64,000 bases of DNA from Aliiroseovarius sp. S1339 (GTDB taxonomy: Bacteria; Pseudomonadota; Alphaproteobacteria; Rhodobacterales; Rhodobacteraceae). Positions 1-11,073 of the stretch are shown here, one piece after another. A model generated the notes under the pieces. That model did no database searches. It was not told where the DNA came from and saw only the letters and a program-made list of their open reading frames with translations. The DNA is taken from NCBI RefSeq assembly GCF_023195695.1, contig NZ_JALPQG010000001.1, forward strand, positions 248,001 through 312,000. The letters are read 5' to 3'. The position numbers were made by a program, and so were the translations under genes. Each line of letters begins with the position of its first letter. The stretch's first letter is position 1.

Positions 1-942
1 GTCACCGATGCGGGTTATGGGCCAGTTATCCCGATCTATCCGGACAACAACATCCAGATCGACATAACCCAACAGACGCCCATTCTCGACCACGGGACAA
101 AAGTTCAAGCGCTTTGCGAGCACATTTTCATTGACGAAATCCGACAAGGATCGTTCCGGCGTTGTTGTCACGACGGTTGTGCTCATCAGATATCCGACGG
201 TCTGGCCTGCCATCGCGCTTGTCATCAATTGTTGCTGATAGGCATTTTTTGCTGCACCCAATAGGAACAGACCGATCACGACCTGCCACAGGCCGCCGAT
301 CTGGGCGCCTTTAAAAAAGGAAAAAAAGCCCAGCCACACCAGCAACCAGGCAAAGACAGTGCCGGACAAAGATGCGACGCGCGTTGCTTCAAGCAGATTG
401 CCGTGGCGTTTCCAAAGCAAGGCCCGCAAGACCCGCCCCCCATCCAGCGGAAAAGCTGGGACCAGATTGAACAGCGCCAGAACCAAGTTGATCAGCGCGA
501 GATAGGTGAGTATCGCCGCCAGCGCGGCGGGCAAATCCAGCACCATTGCAGTTACTCCGGCGAACCAGAACACCGCTGCCAGCGCGATGCTCATAGCCGG
601 CCCTGCCAGCGCGGTCCAAAGTTCGGCACCCGCAGTATCAGGTTCCGCAGCCAGTTCTGCGACGCCGCCAAACAAGAACAAGGTAATCCCCTTGATCTTC
701 ATGCCGAATTTTCGCGCCACCAGTGCATGCGCCAGTTCGTGCAGGATCAATGATCCGAAAAACAGCATCATCGCCGCAAGGGCCATGGATATGTAGTCGG
801 CGCGGGTCGCATCGGGGATGGCGACAGGGAAATACCCGGTCGCAAGGCTCCAGGTAATCAGGGCTGCAATCAAAAACCAACTAGGGTCGATTTTTATCTC
901 GAACCCAAGCAACGACATGAGTTTGAACGATCTTGCAAACAC
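1..942 (-). CDS. Site-2-type (M50) membrane zinc protease with CBS domain, 3' end cut by the window
   Basis: Intramembrane metalloprotease of the S2P/M50 family. Reading the minus strand, a multi-spanning protein carries the zinc motif HELAH at residues 68-72 and the third-ligand motif NLVPAFPLDGG at 159-169. A segment resembling a CBS domain follows from about residue 225 and is cut by the window edge after about 314 residues. The start is the GTG at 942-940, because it restores the family-like N-terminus MFARSFKL and sits six bases after AGAGG; an internal ATG at 918 is the alternative. S2P-CBS proteins are often found in redox or stress regulons, and their substrates are usually unknown. 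An FNR-like box lies 44 bp upstream, in the intergenic region shared with the Crp/Fnr gene. Confidence 0.88.
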   Translation of the reverse strand, partial: MFARSFKLMSLLGFEIKIDPSWFLIAALITWSLATGYFPVAIPDATRADYISMALAAMMLFFGSLILHELAHALVARKFGMKIKGITLFLFGGVAELAAEPDTAGAELWTALAGPAMSIALAAVFWFAGVTAMVLDLPAALAAILTYLALINLVLALFNLVPAFPLDGGRVLRALLWKRHGNLLEATRVASLSGTVFAWLLVWLGFFSFFKGAQIGGLWQVVIGLFLLGAAKNAYQQQLMTSAMAGQTVGYLMSTTVVTTTPERSLSDFVNENVLAKRLNFCPVVENGRLLGYVDLDVVVRIDRDNWPITRIGD

Positions 943-985
943 TGCACACCTCTTGGACTATGACATCCAGCTTACATCTGTGGGG

Positions 986-999
986 AAGCAGAGAATTGA
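986..999. promoter_or_regulatory. FNR-type box upstream of the S2P-CBS protease
   Basis: TTGATAAATCTCAA matches TTGAT-N4-ATCAA at 9 of 10 fixed positions. It lies 44 bp before the protease start and 226 bp before the Crp/Fnr gene, so the protease is the likelier target. Binding is inferred. Confidence 0.55.
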
Positions 1000-1224
1000 T
1001 AAATCTCAATAATCAGCTTCAACAGTGGACGGGCAGCAAAATCGGGAGGGGAAAGGCCTGCATGCCGAGTGGTATGGACGGGCCTTCGGTCGAGAGGCAC
1101 CCGGCAAACGAAAATCGTTTGCATTCAGCGCCTCATACAAAATGATACAAAACAACGCAGTTGGATCATAAGTCAGATTACACCACCTGTCCAAAGTGGC
1201 CTCCGAACAATATGGGAGCCAAAA

Positions 1225-1899
1225 ATGTATGTCACCATCCCGACTTTCTACGCCGACAAATCGCTCGTCAGCCACTTCACAAATAACACCAAACGTTTGC
1301 CCGAAGCCCGCTTGAAAACCGGGTCATACCTCTATTTCGAGGGGGACGAGGTGGAGTGGGTGTATCTGGTGACCTCGGGCGTTCTGCGCCTCACCCGTCT
1401 GCTCGACGACGGTCGCCGTCAGGTCATCGCGTTCGGATATCCCGGAGACATCGTCGGATTTCCTGCCAATGGTCGACATAACGCCGATTGTGACGTTCTT
1501 GTCGATGCCACCCTGCAACCTTATCGCTTGGCGTGCCTCGAAGGCTGCTGCTCTGACCTGAAAACCCATCAGCAGCTTCTTCAGGCGGCGCTTCGCGAGA
1601 TCAGCGCGATGCAAGACCATTTCATGATGCTCGGTCGCAAGTCTGCGATCGAAAAGGTTGCCTCGTTCCTCTGTGTCCTGACAGACCGGGTCGGCGAACA
1701 AGTCGGCAGATTTGTTCAGGTCGAGGTGCCGATGATGCGTTCCGACATTGCTGATTTTCTGGGCCTGACGAAAGAAACTGTCAGTCGATCACTCACGCAG
1801 ATGCGCGAGGACGGAATAATCGTCATCGACAACATACACACGATCATAATACTGCGCCCCACTGCCTTGCTCGACTTGTCGCTGACAGGTGCCGACTGA
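1225..1899 (+). CDS. Crp/Fnr-family transcription regulator (FixK/Dnr-like, no Fe-S cysteine cluster)
   Basis: A 224-residue regulator with an N-terminal cyclic-nucleotide-binding-like beta-roll (about residues 25-110), a long dimer helix (about 112-155) and a C-terminal winged helix. The recognition helix contains ETVSR at 184-188, which is the E-x-x-S-R arrangement by which FNR reads TTGAT half-sites. The N-terminal four-cysteine Fe-S signature of FNR is absent; the only cysteines are at about 89, 104, 108, 109 and 150. This suggests a FixK- or Dnr-like protein rather than a direct O2 sensor. ATG 1225 was chosen because GGGAG precedes it and the family fold begins there; the reading frame is open further upstream but shows no family sequence. 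FNR-like boxes near its neighbours suggest that it controls the surrounding genes. Confidence 0.88.
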   Translation: MYVTIPTFYADKSLVSHFTNNTKRLPEARLKTGSYLYFEGDEVEWVYLVTSGVLRLTRLLDDGRRQVIAFGYPGDIVGFPANGRHNADCDVLVDATLQPYRLACLEGCCSDLKTHQQLLQAALREISAMQDHFMMLGRKSAIEKVASFLCVLTDRVGEQVGRFVQVEVPMMRSDIADFLGLTKETVSRSLTQMREDGIIVIDNIHTIIILRPTALLDLSLTGAD

Positions 1900-1988
1900 A
1901 ATGTGATGCCCACCAAAGCCATTCAGACAAGGCACATTGGCCGCAAAGTTCACGTGGGCATTTTCGTGCCATCAACCCTGATCCACAA

Positions 1989-2002
1989 TTGATCTGCGTC
2001 AG
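1989..2002. promoter_or_regulatory. FNR-type box upstream of the ligase/dehydrogenase operon
   Basis: TTGATCTGCGTCAG has a perfect left half and a GTCAG right half. It is centred about 67 bp before the ATG at 2063. It lies just downstream of the regulator gene, in the only sizeable gap before the operon. Function is inferred from the match and position. Confidence 0.5.
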
Positions 2003-2062
2003 TTCCCGCCCGCCGTGACCATCTAACCTTGCCCTTGACTAAAAGACAGCGAGGCAAACCTA

Positions 2063-3804
<1,742 letters not shown>

Positions 3805-3808
<4 letters not shown>

Positions 3809-5814
3809 CGGACGCAAACCTCAAGCCCCGCCTGGACCACGCCCATGTGCGTGATCTGCTCAAAGCCATGATCCGCATACGCCGGTTTGAAGACCGCTGC
3901 GCCGAGTACTACACCCGCGAAAAAATACGAGGGTTTCTTCACCTTTACGACGGGCAAGAAGCTATAGCCGCGGGCGTCATCCCCGTCCTTGGCACCGATG
4001 ACAGGATTGTCGCCACCTACCGCGAACATGGTCATGCGCTTGCCCGCGGCGTGCCCATGGGCGCGATCCTGGCCGAGATGTTCGGCAAAACCGAAGGCTG
4101 CTCGGGCGGACGTGGCGGCTCGATGCACCTGTTCAGCCGCGACCACAATTTTTACGGCGGCAACGCCATCGTGGGTGGCGGCCTGCCGATGGCCGTTGGC
4201 CTTGCCTTGGCCGATCGAATGCAGGCGACAGGAGCCACCACTGCCTGTTTCTTCGGCGAAGGTGCCATTGCTGAGGGTGAGTTTCACGAAAGCATGAACC
4301 TAGCGGCCCTCTGGCAGCTGCCGGTTCTATTTATCTGCGAAAATAATGCCTATGCCATGGGATCGGCGCTTGCGCTGACCGAAGCGGAAACCGACATCAC
4401 CAAGCGGGCGGGTAGCTATGGGATTACTGCGGAAACCGTCGATGGCATGGATGTTGTCGCGGTCGAAGCCGCCACCCGGCGGGCGATGCACGCCATCTCG
4501 GAAACAGGGAAGCCCTATTTTCTTGAATGCAAGACCTACCGATTTCGCGCGCATTCCATGTTTGACCCACAGCTCTACCGCTCAAAGGAAGAGGTTGCCG
4601 AATGGCGTGCCAAGGGGCCAATTCTGCGGTTCCAGTCCTGGCTTGAAGGCAACGGTTTGCTCCACGAAGACGATGTTGCCGCGATCGAAGCGGAAATCGA
4701 TACCGAGATAGCCGAGGCCGTTGCCTTCGCCGAAGCAGGTACAGACGAGCCGGTCACCGATCTGGCCCGTTTCGTCATGTCACCAGACCGCCCCGCACCG
4801 CCGCCACCGCCCGCGACGGCCCACGAGATGCGCACCACGACCTACCGCGAGGCCATGAAAGAGGCGATCACCGATGCGATGACCCGCGACGACCGGGTGT
4901 TTCTGATGGGTGAGGATGTGGGCCACTACGGTGGCTGCTATGCCGTCAGCAAGGGGCTGTTGAACAAGTTTGGCCCGGACCGCATCCGCGACACGCCGCT
5001 GTCCGAAGCGGGTTTCACCGGCGCTGGGATCGGTGCTGCGATGGCCGGTATGCGCCCAATTGTGGAGGTGATGACCGTCAACTTCTCGTTGCTTGCGCTT
5101 GACCAGATCCTAAACACCGCGGCCACGCTGCGTCATATGTCGAACAACCAGTTCGGCGTGCCTGTCGTGATCCGCATGGCCACCGGCGCGGGCAAGCAAC
5201 TGGCCGCACAGCATTCGCACAGTCTGGAAGGTTGGTACGCACATATCCCCGGTCTGCGGATCTTGGCGCCCGCGACGCTGGAAGATGCACGCGGCATGCT
5301 CTGGACAGCGCTTGAAGACCCTGATCCAGTGCTGATTTTCGAAAACGTCATGCTCTATAATCAAGAGGGAACGCTTGCCGAGAATGCCGGCCCCGTCGAC
5401 ATCGACCGGGCCGCAATCCGTCATGTTGGTGATGATCTCACCCTTATCACTTACGGCGGATCGCTTGAAAAAACGCTTGCCGCTGCGCAGCGGCTCAGTG
5501 ACGAAAATGGGATCAGTTCCGACGTCATCGACCTGCGCACACTCCGACCCCTCGACTTCGATACAATTTTGGCATCCGTCCAGAAAACCCGCCGCGTGTT
5601 GATCGTCGACGAAGGCTGGAGGAGCGGCAGTCTTGCCGCCGAAATCGGCATGCGCCTTGCGGAAGACGCCTTTTTCGAGCTGGACGCCCCCCTTTCACGC
5701 GTTTGCTCAGAAGAGGTGCCAATCCCTTACCCCCATCACCTTGAACAGGCCGCCATTCCGCAGGTCGACAAGATTCTGGCCGCCGTTGCACGCTTGATGA
5801 AGGACAAGACATGA
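3805..5814 (+). CDS. 2-oxoacid (pyruvate/acetoin-type) dehydrogenase E1, alpha and beta subunits fused
   Basis: Thiamine-diphosphate-dependent E1 of 669 residues that decarboxylates a 2-oxoacid or acetoin and passes the acyl group to lipoyl-E2. Residues 1 to about 325 are an alpha subunit with the ThDP motif from [13 protein letters not shown] at 151 to ENN at 179-181. A short proline-rich linker follows (about 330-340), then a beta subunit ([23 protein letters not shown]). Alpha and beta are separate polypeptides in most acoAB or pdhAB operons, so the fusion is notable though known in other bacteria. The start overlaps the ligase stop and the stop overlaps the E2 start, both as ATGA. No E3 gene is present, so lipoamide dehydrogenase must come from elsewhere. 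Confidence 0.9.
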
Positions 5815-7085
5815 GCCAGTTTCTGATGCCCTCGCTGGGTGCCGACATGACCTCGGGCAAGCTTGTGGAACAGACGATCGCAGCGGGCGAAGCCTTCCAA
5901 CGGGGCGATGTGATCGCGGCGGTTGAAACCCAAAAGGGTGTGATCGAGGTTGAGGTGTTCGAGGATGGCGTCCTTGATCGGTGGCTTGTCGATCTGGGCA
6001 CCGAGGTGCCGGTCGGCATGCCACTTGCTGTGATCGCGCACGAAGGCGACCCGCAGCCGGATCATCCCGAAATTCCATCCGAACCGAAACCACCCATGCC
6101 GCCCGACATTCCGGTAGTCCGGGCAGAACCCGATCCAACACAAGAACCCACGCCGCCAGAAACCGTGCCATTGCCGCCGGAACCCCAGCCCCAGTTGGGT
6201 GAACTGTCACCGACAACTGCATCAGAAACGTCAGCCACGCCTTACGTCGGCGCAACGCGCCCCAGAATTACCCCGGCGGCACGGCGACTTGCGGCCGAGT
6301 TAGGTATTGATCCTGCAGGCCTTACACTCGCAACGGATCAGATCCTGAATCGTCAGCAAATCGAGCAGCTGGCCGTGACCTTGGCAGAAACCCGCGACAG
6401 CCCCGCTCCGAAGTCGGATGCCGCTGGCGAGATGCGCAAAGCGATCGCCGCCGCCATGACCCGGTCCAAACGGGAAATACCGCATTATTACCTTGCCCAT
6501 CAGGTCGATCTGACGACCGCCGATGCCTATCTGACCAAACTGAATGCCGAGCGCGCTCCCACCACACGGCTGCTTATGGGCGCGCTCTTTGCCCGAGCCA
6601 TTGCCCTCGCTCTGACGAAATTCCCCGAGTTCAACGGTCACTACAAAACCGACGGTTTTTGCCCCGCCGAAGCCGTCCACCTTGGCATCGCCATCCATAT
6701 CCGTACTGGCGGATTGGTGGCGCCTGCGCTCTTTGATGCCGAAACCCGAACGGCTGACGACCTGATGCAGGGTCTCAGCGACCTTGTCTCGCGTGTGCGC
6801 GCTGGCCGATTCAAAGCCCGAGAATTGTCAGACGCCACGATCACCATGACCAGCCTTGGCGCGCGCGGCGTTGATCTGGTGACCGGCGTGATTTATCCGC
6901 CGCAAGTCGCCATCGTCGGCGTCGGAACACCGCGCCTACGGCCCATGGTCCACGATGAACACGTGGTGCCCCGCCTCTCCGCCACGCTGTCGCTCGCCGC
7001 CGACCATCGGGTCAGCGACGGCCATCGCGGAGCGCTTTTTCTCAGGGCCATCGACACCAAGCTACAGGAGCCACAAAACCTATGA
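5811..7085 (+). CDS. 2-oxoacid dehydrogenase E2 (lipoyl acyltransferase)
   Basis: A 424-residue E2. An N-terminal lipoyl domain (1-75) has the probable lipoylated Lys42 in [11 protein letters not shown] very proline-rich linker follows (about 80-135), then a peripheral subunit-binding domain near 150-175 ([15 protein letters not shown]) and the CAT acyltransferase domain. The catalytic DHRVSDG motif lies near residue 395. It would transfer the acyl group from lipoyl-lysine to CoA. The usual DKA context of the lipoyl lysine is replaced by TQK, as in some acetoin-type E2 proteins. It is the third gene of the operon and overlaps the genes on both sides by four bases. Confidence 0.88.
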   Translation: MSQFLMPSLGADMTSGKLVEQTIAAGEAFQRGDVIAAVETQKGVIEVEVFEDGVLDRWLVDLGTEVPVGMPLAVIAHEGDPQPDHPEIPSEPKPPMPPDIPVVRAEPDPTQEPTPPETVPLPPEPQPQLGELSPTTASETSATPYVGATRPRITPAARRLAAELGIDPAGLTLATDQILNRQQIEQLAVTLAETRDSPAPKSDAAGEMRKAIAAAMTRSKREIPHYYLAHQVDLTTADAYLTKLNAERAPTTRLLMGALFARAIALALTKFPEFNGHYKTDGFCPAEAVHLGIAIHIRTGGLVAPALFDAETRTADDLMQGLSDLVSRVRAGRFKARELSDATITMTSLGARGVDLVTGVIYPPQVAIVGVGTPRLRPMVHDEHVVPRLSATLSLAADHRVSDGHRGALFLRAIDTKLQEPQNL

Positions 7086-7327
7086 CCCAAGCAGAGATCG
7101 AAACCGCTCTTACGAACGAGCTTTATAAGATCGCCCCGGATGTCTCTTTGGATGACATCGACCGCGCCGGTGACCTCCGCGAAGAATTTGATATTGATTC
7201 CATGGATTTCCTTAACCTCGTTGCGGCTCTCGGCAAGCGCTTCAACCTCCCGATGCCGGAAGCGGACTATCCGCAAATGTCGTGTTTCGACGATCTGGTG
7301 CGCTATCTGGTCGACAAATCGCCGTAA
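7082..7327 (+). CDS. Stand-alone acyl carrier protein
   Basis: An acidic, helical 81-residue protein with the phosphopantetheine attachment motif DIDSMDFLN; Ser40 would carry the 4'-phosphopantetheine arm. It is not the fatty-acid-synthesis AcpP, whose motif is usually DSLD and whose neighbours are fab genes. The start overlaps the E2 stop, so it belongs to the ligase-E1-E2 operon. The arrangement suggests that an activated acid or the E2-bound acyl group is handed to a carrier protein, but no acyl-ACP-using enzyme is nearby. Its role is inferred only from this coupling. Confidence 0.82.
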   Translation: MTQAEIETALTNELYKIAPDVSLDDIDRAGDLREEFDIDSMDFLNLVAALGKRFNLPMPEADYPQMSCFDDLVRYLVDKSP

Positions 7328-7332
7328 GCCCA

Positions 7333-7593
7333 TCATTCCAGCTTACCTAACAGCGCGGTCATATGTGCGATGGCTTGCGGATAGAGGTTTTCGATCTCTT
7401 CAGCTTCATAGACATGCCCGCTGCCATCAATCCCACATGTCGCGTCATCAAGCCTTAAAAGGAAAAGGATTGGGCGCTTCTCGCCGTCTGCAACCAATGC
7501 GCGTGAGGTGGACCGGACAGATATCCGGGTTTCGACGATGGCGGCGACCGCATTGCGACCGATCCGAACCGGGGGGTCTATGGCCCAGTTCAT
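7333..7593 (-). CDS. Small conserved-looking protein, third gene of the GerW operon
   Basis: An 86-residue protein of unknown function with no clear domain. The chosen start (ATG at 7593) overlaps the DUF2953 stop in the form ATGA, which indicates translational coupling and is the main reason to accept it. The sequence alternates short polar strands (RIGRNAVAAIVETRISVRS) and ends in a helix (YPQAIAHMTALLGKLE). It has no signal peptide or membrane segment. It converges tail to tail with the acyl carrier protein gene, separated by only five bases, with no clear terminator between them. Confidence 0.55.
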   Translation of the reverse strand: MNWAIDPPVRIGRNAVAAIVETRISVRSTSRALVADGEKRPILFLLRLDDATCGIDGSGHVYEAEEIENLYPQAIAHMTALLGKLE

Positions 7594-8153
7594 CGGTCTG
7601 GCCAAAACGCCGACCAGCCAAAGCGGATGAACGGCGGGACAAGCATGAATGGGACAAACGACAAATCCAGCGCCACTCTGCCTTTCAAGATGGCCCGATC
7701 AAACGCTGGATCCACATTGATATGGACCCGCGGCGCGGCAGATGTGCCATAAATCAGCGGGGTCATTTGACCAAAAGCCTGACCTGTCTCGGCGGGATCG
7801 TCCAAACCGAACCGCAGATCAAGCGTAGCTGCGTCGACCCGCACACGGTCCCAAATATCCATCACAAGCCTGATCGCAGCGCTGACAATCTGCAGCGGCG
7901 ACGCCTTCCAAAACCTCCGACGAGGCGACTTTTTGGTCTTCGCCTTGGGCGCGGCCTCTGACCTCTTTCGCTTGCGGTCCGATAGGGAGATCTTTGGGCC
8001 AAACCGCCCAAAAGGCCGCAGCGCCAAGGAAAACCGAAGCGCTTCCTCTTAGGACAATTGCAACTCAATCCTCAGCGGCAGCGCGAGGATCAACACGAGC
8101 AATACCAGCACCGCGACCAGCATCCACATAACCACTGTGACTACGGTGAGCAT
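7590..8153 (-). pseudogene. DUF2953-type membrane-anchored protein interrupted by an in-frame TAA
   Basis: From the ATG at 8153 the frame gives one N-terminal membrane helix (MLTVVTVVMWMLVAVLVLLV) leading into LPLRIELQLS. The frame then meets TAA at 8051-8049 and continues without any shift as EEALRFSLALRPFG to a stop at 7590. The two parts fit one DUF2953 protein of about 187 residues. In Bacillus the DUF2953 gene ytfI lies beside ytfJ (GerW), the same pairing seen here, which supports the call. The gene starts nine bases after gerW stops. Either it is a recent nonsense mutation, the stop is suppressed, or the base call is wrong. Internal re-initiation from a TTG at about 8027 could give a soluble C-terminal part. 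Confidence 0.68.
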
Positions 8154-8162
8154 CGTCCTACG

Positions 8163-8522
8163 TCAGCCCTGCGCGTTTTTTGGCTTCACATTGTCCGCGG
8201 TTTTTTCGATGGCCTTCCCAGCAGTCTGACCCAGCACCTCGGCAAAAGTGGTCATTGCGCCTTGTACCGACTCCACTCGGGCACCGTCCTTGTCGATAAT
8301 AATCGCACCAAGCGGTTTAATCCCACCGCCGCCGCCCGTGCCGGCACCGTCCCCGGACTTGGCGTTGCCGCCACCGCCGGCTCCAAACCCGAAGCCGTAG
8401 CTGACAATGGGGATCACCATCGCACCGTCCTTTTCAATAGGATCGCCAAGCACATTCTTAGCGTTCAACAGACGGTCCAACTCGTCGACGGTGCCTTTTA
8501 ACAGGCGCTCAACGTTTTCCAT
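8163..8522 (-). CDS. GerW/YtfJ-family protein
   Basis: A 119-residue protein of the GerW (sporulation protein YtfJ) family. It starts MENVERLLKGTVDELD, has the family core GDPIEKDGAMVIPIVSYGFGFG and a glycine-rich loop, then IKPLGAIIIDKDGARVESV. The ATG at 8522 is preceded by AGGAAG. The family is named for Bacillus spores but is common in non-spore-formers, where its role is unknown. It is first in an operon with DUF2953 and a small protein. An FNR-like box lies 67 bp upstream, so it may share control with the divergent ppsA. Confidence 0.85.
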   Translation of the reverse strand: MENVERLLKGTVDELDRLLNAKNVLGDPIEKDGAMVIPIVSYGFGFGAGGGGNAKSGDGAGTGGGGGIKPLGAIIIDKDGARVESVQGAMTTFAEVLGQTAGKAIEKTADNVKPKNAQG

Positions 8523-8588
8523 GGGTCTTCCTTTCCTAGAACTATCAAAATCAATGCATGCAGCCTTACACCTTTCATCCTGTTCCAG

Positions 8589-8602
8589 TTGACATCGCTC
8601 AA
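8589..8602. promoter_or_regulatory. FNR-type box, gerW-proximal
   Basis: TTGACATCGCTCAA matches TTGAY-N4-RTCAA with one clear mismatch. It lies 67 bp upstream of gerW in the divergent gerW/ppsA region. Confidence 0.5.
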
Positions 8603-8616
8603 TTCGTTGCATCCGG

Positions 8617-8630
8617 CTGATCTGTATCAA
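8617..8630. promoter_or_regulatory. FNR-type box, ppsA-proximal
   Basis: CTGATCTGTATCAA matches TTGAT-N4-ATCAA at 9 of 10 positions. It lies 59 bp upstream of the ppsA start, a spacing similar to the other boxes in this window. Confidence 0.55.
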
Positions 8631-8688
8631 GCCGTGCCGAAATCAATGGGGCATGCTGGAGGCGACTCAAATCCAGGAAAGGCGCAGC

Positions 8689-11067
8689 ATGGCCCGTACC
8701 ACTCAACACGTCGTCAACTTCACCAATGTAAATCGCGGTGATGTCGGCCTTGTCGGCGGCAAGAACGCATCGCTTGGCGAAATGATCGGAGCACTTCAAC
8801 CCAAAGGTATTCTTGTCCCACCGGGCTTCGCCACAACCTCCGATGCCTTTCGGAGCTATCTGGCCAGCAACGATCTGAACGGCGCGATCGGGCAGCAGCT
8901 CGACGCTTTGGCGGGCGGCAAGATAACACTTCAGACGGCTGGCAAACGGATCCGAGCGCTTATCCTTGGCGGCGACTGGCCCGACGAAATAGCCGAGGCC
9001 ATCGCCACCCACTATCGTGCGCTCAGTGAAGCCGCGAACGAGGCCAACGTGCCCGTCGCTGTCCGCTCAAGCGCCACTGCCGAAGACCTGCCAGACGCCA
9101 GTTTCGCGGGCCAGCAGGAAACCTTCCTGAACGTCTCTGGCGAAGCAGCCCTTCTTGATGCGTGCAAGCGATGCTACGCTTCACTTTTCACAGATCGAGC
9201 CATTTCCTATAGGCAAGTCAAAGGCTTCGCGCATGAACACGTGGCGCTTTCGGTCGGCGTTCAGCAAATGGTACGTGCTGAGGACGGCGGTTCGGGCGTG
9301 ATGTTCTCGATCGATACGGAGTCGGGATTTCCCGACGCGGTGTTGATCAACGCTGCTTGGGGGCTTGGTGAAAATGTCGTGCAAGGGGCGGTGGACCCCG
9401 ACGAATATCAGGTCTTCAAACTCTTTCTCGACAAGCCGGACCTGACACCAATCCTTGAAAAACGGCTGGGGGCCAAAGCGATCAAGATGATCCATGGCCG
9501 AGACGGCGCGCCGCGCAACGTCCCCACGTCCAAGGCCGAGCGTCAGAGCTTCGTTCTTAGCGATCCCGAGATCCTGTCATTGGCCCGACAGGCAAAGATC
9601 ATCGAAGACCACTATGGCCAGCCGATGGACATGGAATGGGCGCGCGATTCAGTGACTGGTACGCTTTATATCGTACAGGCCCGGCCCGAGACGGTTCAGT
9701 CCCGCGCCGATATGGGGACGCTCAAAAGTTACGAGGTTATCGACCCCGGAGAAGTGCTGCTAACCGGGCTCAGTGTAGGAAGTGCGGCGGTCGCCGGGCG
9801 GGTGTCGATCATAGAAAGCGCCGACGACATCGGCCGTTTCGTTGACGGCTCGGTGCTGGTGACTGGCACGACCGATCCGGACTGGGTGCCGATCATGAAA
9901 CGGGCCGCCGCCATCGTTACCGACCACGGAGGACGCACATCGCACGCCGCCATTGTCAGCCGCGAACTGGGTCTGCCCGCTATCGTCGGTTGCGGCAACG
10001 CCACCCATCTGCTGCATGACGAACAAGACGTCACCGTGTCCTGTGCGGGCGGAGAAGAGGGCGTCGTGACCGCCGGTCTCTCTGACATCAAGATCACCGA
10101 AGAGGCTCTGGAAGCTCTGCCCGAGACCAAAACCAAAGTTATGCTGAACCTCGCCAATCCCAGTGCCGCGCTACGCTGGTGGCGTCTGCCGGTCGATGGC
10201 GTCGGGCTGGCGCGGATGGAGTTCGTCGTCAACAGCGCGGTCCGCATCCACCCTATGGCGCTGGCCCATTTCGAACGTGTCACCGATGAAACCGCCCGAG
10301 CCGAAATCGCACACCTGACCGCTGGCTACGCTAGCAAACCGGACTATTTTGTCGACCGGTTGGCCCGCGGATTGTCGCGCATCGCGGCCTTCTGCTATCC
10401 AAAACCCGTCATCGTACGGATGAGTGATTTCAAGACAAACGAATACGCCGACCTGTTGGGTGGCCGGGATTTTGAGCCGCACGAAGAAAACCCGATGCTC
10501 GGTTTCCGGGGTGCCTCGCGTTATTATTCCGACCATTACCGAGATGGATTTGCCCTTGAATGTCAGGCCATTGCGCGGCTTCGCACCCAGATGGGCTTTG
10601 ACAACGTCATCGTCATGATCCCTTTCTGTCGGACACCCGAAGAAGCCGACAAAGTGCTTGCCGTTATGGCAGAGCATGGCCTTGAACGGGGCCGCGACGG
10701 GTTGGAAGTCTATGTTATGTGCGAGATTCCGGCCAACGTCGTCCGCGCTGAAGAATTTGCCCAAAGGTTTGACGGCTTCTCGATCGGATCGAATGATCTG
10801 ACGCAGCTCACCCTTGGTATTGATCGCGACTCCGACGCGCTCGCCCCGCTTTTCCGCGAGGACGATCCGGCGGTGCTTTGGATGATCGAAACCGTGATTG
10901 CCAAGGCCCACGAAGTTGGATCAAAGGTCGGCTTCTGCGGTCAGGCCCCCAGCAACGACCCGGACTATGCGCGCCATCTGGTCAAGTTCGGCATCGATTC
11001 CATCTCCGTCACACCCGACAGCTTTGTTCAGGTCCTGCGCAATGTGTCGGACGCCGAAAGCGGTTAG
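8689..11067 (+). CDS. ppsA: Phosphoenolpyruvate synthase
   Basis: PEP synthase (pyruvate, water dikinase) of 792 residues, converting pyruvate and ATP to PEP, AMP and phosphate. An N-terminal ATP-grasp domain (GLVGGKNASLGEMI, VRSSATAEDLPDASFAGQQE) is followed by the swivelling domain with the phosphohistidine motif GGRTSHAAIVSRELGLPAIV, and a C-terminal PEP/pyruvate barrel (SIGSNDLTQLTLGIDRDSD, then CGQAPSNDPDY). The ATG at 8689 was preferred to the in-frame ATG at 8653 because AGGAAAGG precedes it and the family starts there. Beside the ligase/dehydrogenase operon and with its own FNR-like box, it would feed pyruvate into gluconeogenesis during growth on acetate or other C2/C3 compounds. Confidence 0.93.
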   Translation: MARTTQHVVNFTNVNRGDVGLVGGKNASLGEMIGALQPKGILVPPGFATTSDAFRSYLASNDLNGAIGQQLDALAGGKITLQTAGKRIRALILGGDWPDEIAEAIATHYRALSEAANEANVPVAVRSSATAEDLPDASFAGQQETFLNVSGEAALLDACKRCYASLFTDRAISYRQVKGFAHEHVALSVGVQQMVRAEDGGSGVMFSIDTESGFPDAVLINAAWGLGENVVQGAVDPDEYQVFKLFLDKPDLTPILEKRLGAKAIKMIHGRDGAPRNVPTSKAERQSFVLSDPEILSLARQAKIIEDHYGQPMDMEWARDSVTGTLYIVQARPETVQSRADMGTLKSYEVIDPGEVLLTGLSVGSAAVAGRVSIIESADDIGRFVDGSVLVTGTTDPDWVPIMKRAAAIVTDHGGRTSHAAIVSRELGLPAIVGCGNATHLLHDEQDVTVSCAGGEEGVVTAGLSDIKITEEALEALPETKTKVMLNLANPSAALRWWRLPVDGVGLARMEFVVNSAVRIHPMALAHFERVTDETARAEIAHLTAGYASKPDYFVDRLARGLSRIAAFCYPKPVIVRMSDFKTNEYADLLGGRDFEPHEENPMLGFRGASRYYSDHYRDGFALECQAIARLRTQMGFDNVIVMIPFCRTPEEADKVLAVMAEHGLERGRDGLEVYVMCEIPANVVRAEEFAQRFDGFSIGSNDLTQLTLGIDRDSDALAPLFREDDPAVLWMIETVIAKAHEVGSKVGFCGQAPSNDPDYARHLVKFGIDSISVTPDSFVQVLRNVSDAESG

Positions 11068-11073
11068 ATAGAA

